Shown here: positions 63,588-64,000 of the stretch, piece after piece
How positions within the stretch are numbered: the stretch's first letter is position 1
How the letters are laid out: each line of letters begins with the position of its first letter
Source: Halorubrum sp. JWXQ-INN 858
Lineage (GTDB): Archaea; Halobacteriota; Halobacteria; Halobacteriales; Haloferacaceae
NCBI RefSeq assembly: GCF_009806985.1
Contig: NZ_WUAX01000008.1
Coordinates: 89,794 to 153,793, forward strand
Direction: 5' to 3'
Length of the DNA stretch: 64,000 bases
Program-made: the position numbers and the translations under genes
Notes under the pieces: model-generated
Databases searched by the model: none
The model's input: the letters and a program-made list of their open reading frames with translations, nothing else
Told to the model about the DNA's origin: nothing

Positions 63588-64000
63588 ATGTCACACGAAC
63601 TCTCCAGACGGCGGTACGTGGTCGGTGCCGGAGCGACGATCGCGCTCGGCGCGCTGGCCGGCTGTGCCGGCAACGGGGACGGTGACGACGCTGCAGGCAG
63701 CGACGACGCTGCCAATGGCGACGACGCTGTCAACGGCGACGACGCTGTCAACGGCGACGACGCCGGAGGCGAGGAGGTCCCCGCCGAGATCGACGACTAC
63801 CTGGCGGACGCGCGGCTGTACGACGGGACGGTCGCGGACCACACGGGAACGGGCGAGGTGACGGTGGCGGTCGGTGGAGGACCCGACGGCCTCGCGTTCG
63901 ACCCGCCGGCGATCCGGGTCGACGCCGGAACGACCGTCGTCTGGGAGTGGACGGGTGCGGGCGGCGCACACAACGTGGAGTCCGACGACGGCTCGGCGAC
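63588..64000 (+). CDS. Halocyanin-type copper lipoprotein, N-terminal part
   Basis: The gene runs off the right edge of the window. It opens MSHELSRRRYVVGAGATIAL followed by GALAGC: an RRR Tat motif (7-9), hydrophobic core and lipobox with Cys26. A linker with NGDDAV repeats (18-bp units, about 63712-63760) follows. The mature part starts AEIDDYLADARLYDGTVADH and continues FDPPAIRVDAGTTVVWEWTG and AGGAHNVESDDG, where the histidine is the first type-1 copper ligand. The remaining Cys/His/Met ligands would lie beyond the edge. Halocyanins are membrane-anchored blue copper electron carriers. Confidence 0.9.
   Translation, partial: MSHELSRRRYVVGAGATIALGALAGCAGNGDGDDAAGSDDAANGDDAVNGDDAVNGDDAGGEEVPAEIDDYLADARLYDGTVADHTGTGEVTVAVGGGPDGLAFDPPAIRVDAGTTVVWEWTGAGGAHNVESDDGSA

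Overview
The window is a gene-dense, very GC-rich piece of chromosome from a halophilic archaeon (class Halobacteria; gene content and style resemble Halorubrum). The evidence is direct: proteins are strongly acidic, core archaeal genes are present (Dph2 for diphthamide, aIF2-beta, TFB, SBDS), lipoproteins carry twin-arginine signals plus a lipobox, and many starts sit about 25-30 bases after a TATA-like TTTATA/TTTAA element with no Shine-Dalgarno site, as in leaderless haloarchaeal transcripts. GTG starts are common.

Layout. 0-10 kb: end of a YlbF-like gene, an esterase, dph2, a PAS histidine kinase, aIF2-beta fused to a TRAM domain, a DUF3179 lipoprotein with a small membrane partner, a polysaccharide flippase and an acetamidase-family protein. 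9.6-13.6 kb: a lone phage-type tail-tube protein with a small CARDB-like partner, a probable D-gluconate dehydratase, a TRAM protein and a geranylgeranyl-reductase-family flavoprotein. 13.7-23.2 kb: a DUF255 thioredoxin-like protein, purD, an acyltransferase, tRNA-Ala, an SRPBCC protein, two GT4 glycosyltransferases, a sugar nucleotidyltransferase and a small zinc-ribbon HTH regulator. 23.3-27.4 kb: one large Type IIG restriction-modification enzyme next to tRNA-Lys, with an AT-rich specificity segment and a frameshift at its far end.

27.9-36.3 kb: a TAXI-TRAP operon (binding protein, DUF1850, fused permease), an RCK-DHH phosphoesterase, ahcY and a HAD hydrolase. 36.5-40.3 kb: tfb, SBDS, a mini zinc protein and an FG-GAP/ASPIC protein. 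40.4-48.2 kb: glycerol catabolism, with glpABC reading left and, divergently, glpK plus a multi-pass membrane protein reading right; together they phosphorylate glycerol and oxidise glycerol-3-phosphate to DHAP. 48.2-53.6 kb: small membrane proteins, a diverged Orc1/Cdc6-like ATPase, phosphoglycolate phosphatase, acylphosphatase and a phosphohexomutase. 53.6-57 kb: a sugar-type ABC transporter without a binding-protein gene, and DoxX. 57.5-64 kb: UspA, aldehyde dehydrogenase with a divergent HTH_10 regulator, a small kinase-fold protein, acyl-CoA dehydrogenase, a PD-(D/E)XK-like protein and the start of a halocyanin.

The most striking unexplained structure is not a gene cluster. At least a dozen unrelated tandem repeats (units about 16-32 bp, 2-6 copies) sit in the gaps between genes, mostly at gene ends and several times including the stop codon. 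Inside coding regions the repeat units are 18 or 27 bp, so the reading frame is kept. The other leading observations are the swapped-looking specificity domain of the Type IIG enzyme and the orphan tail-tube gene. I see no prophage, IS element, CRISPR array, rRNA or replication origin.
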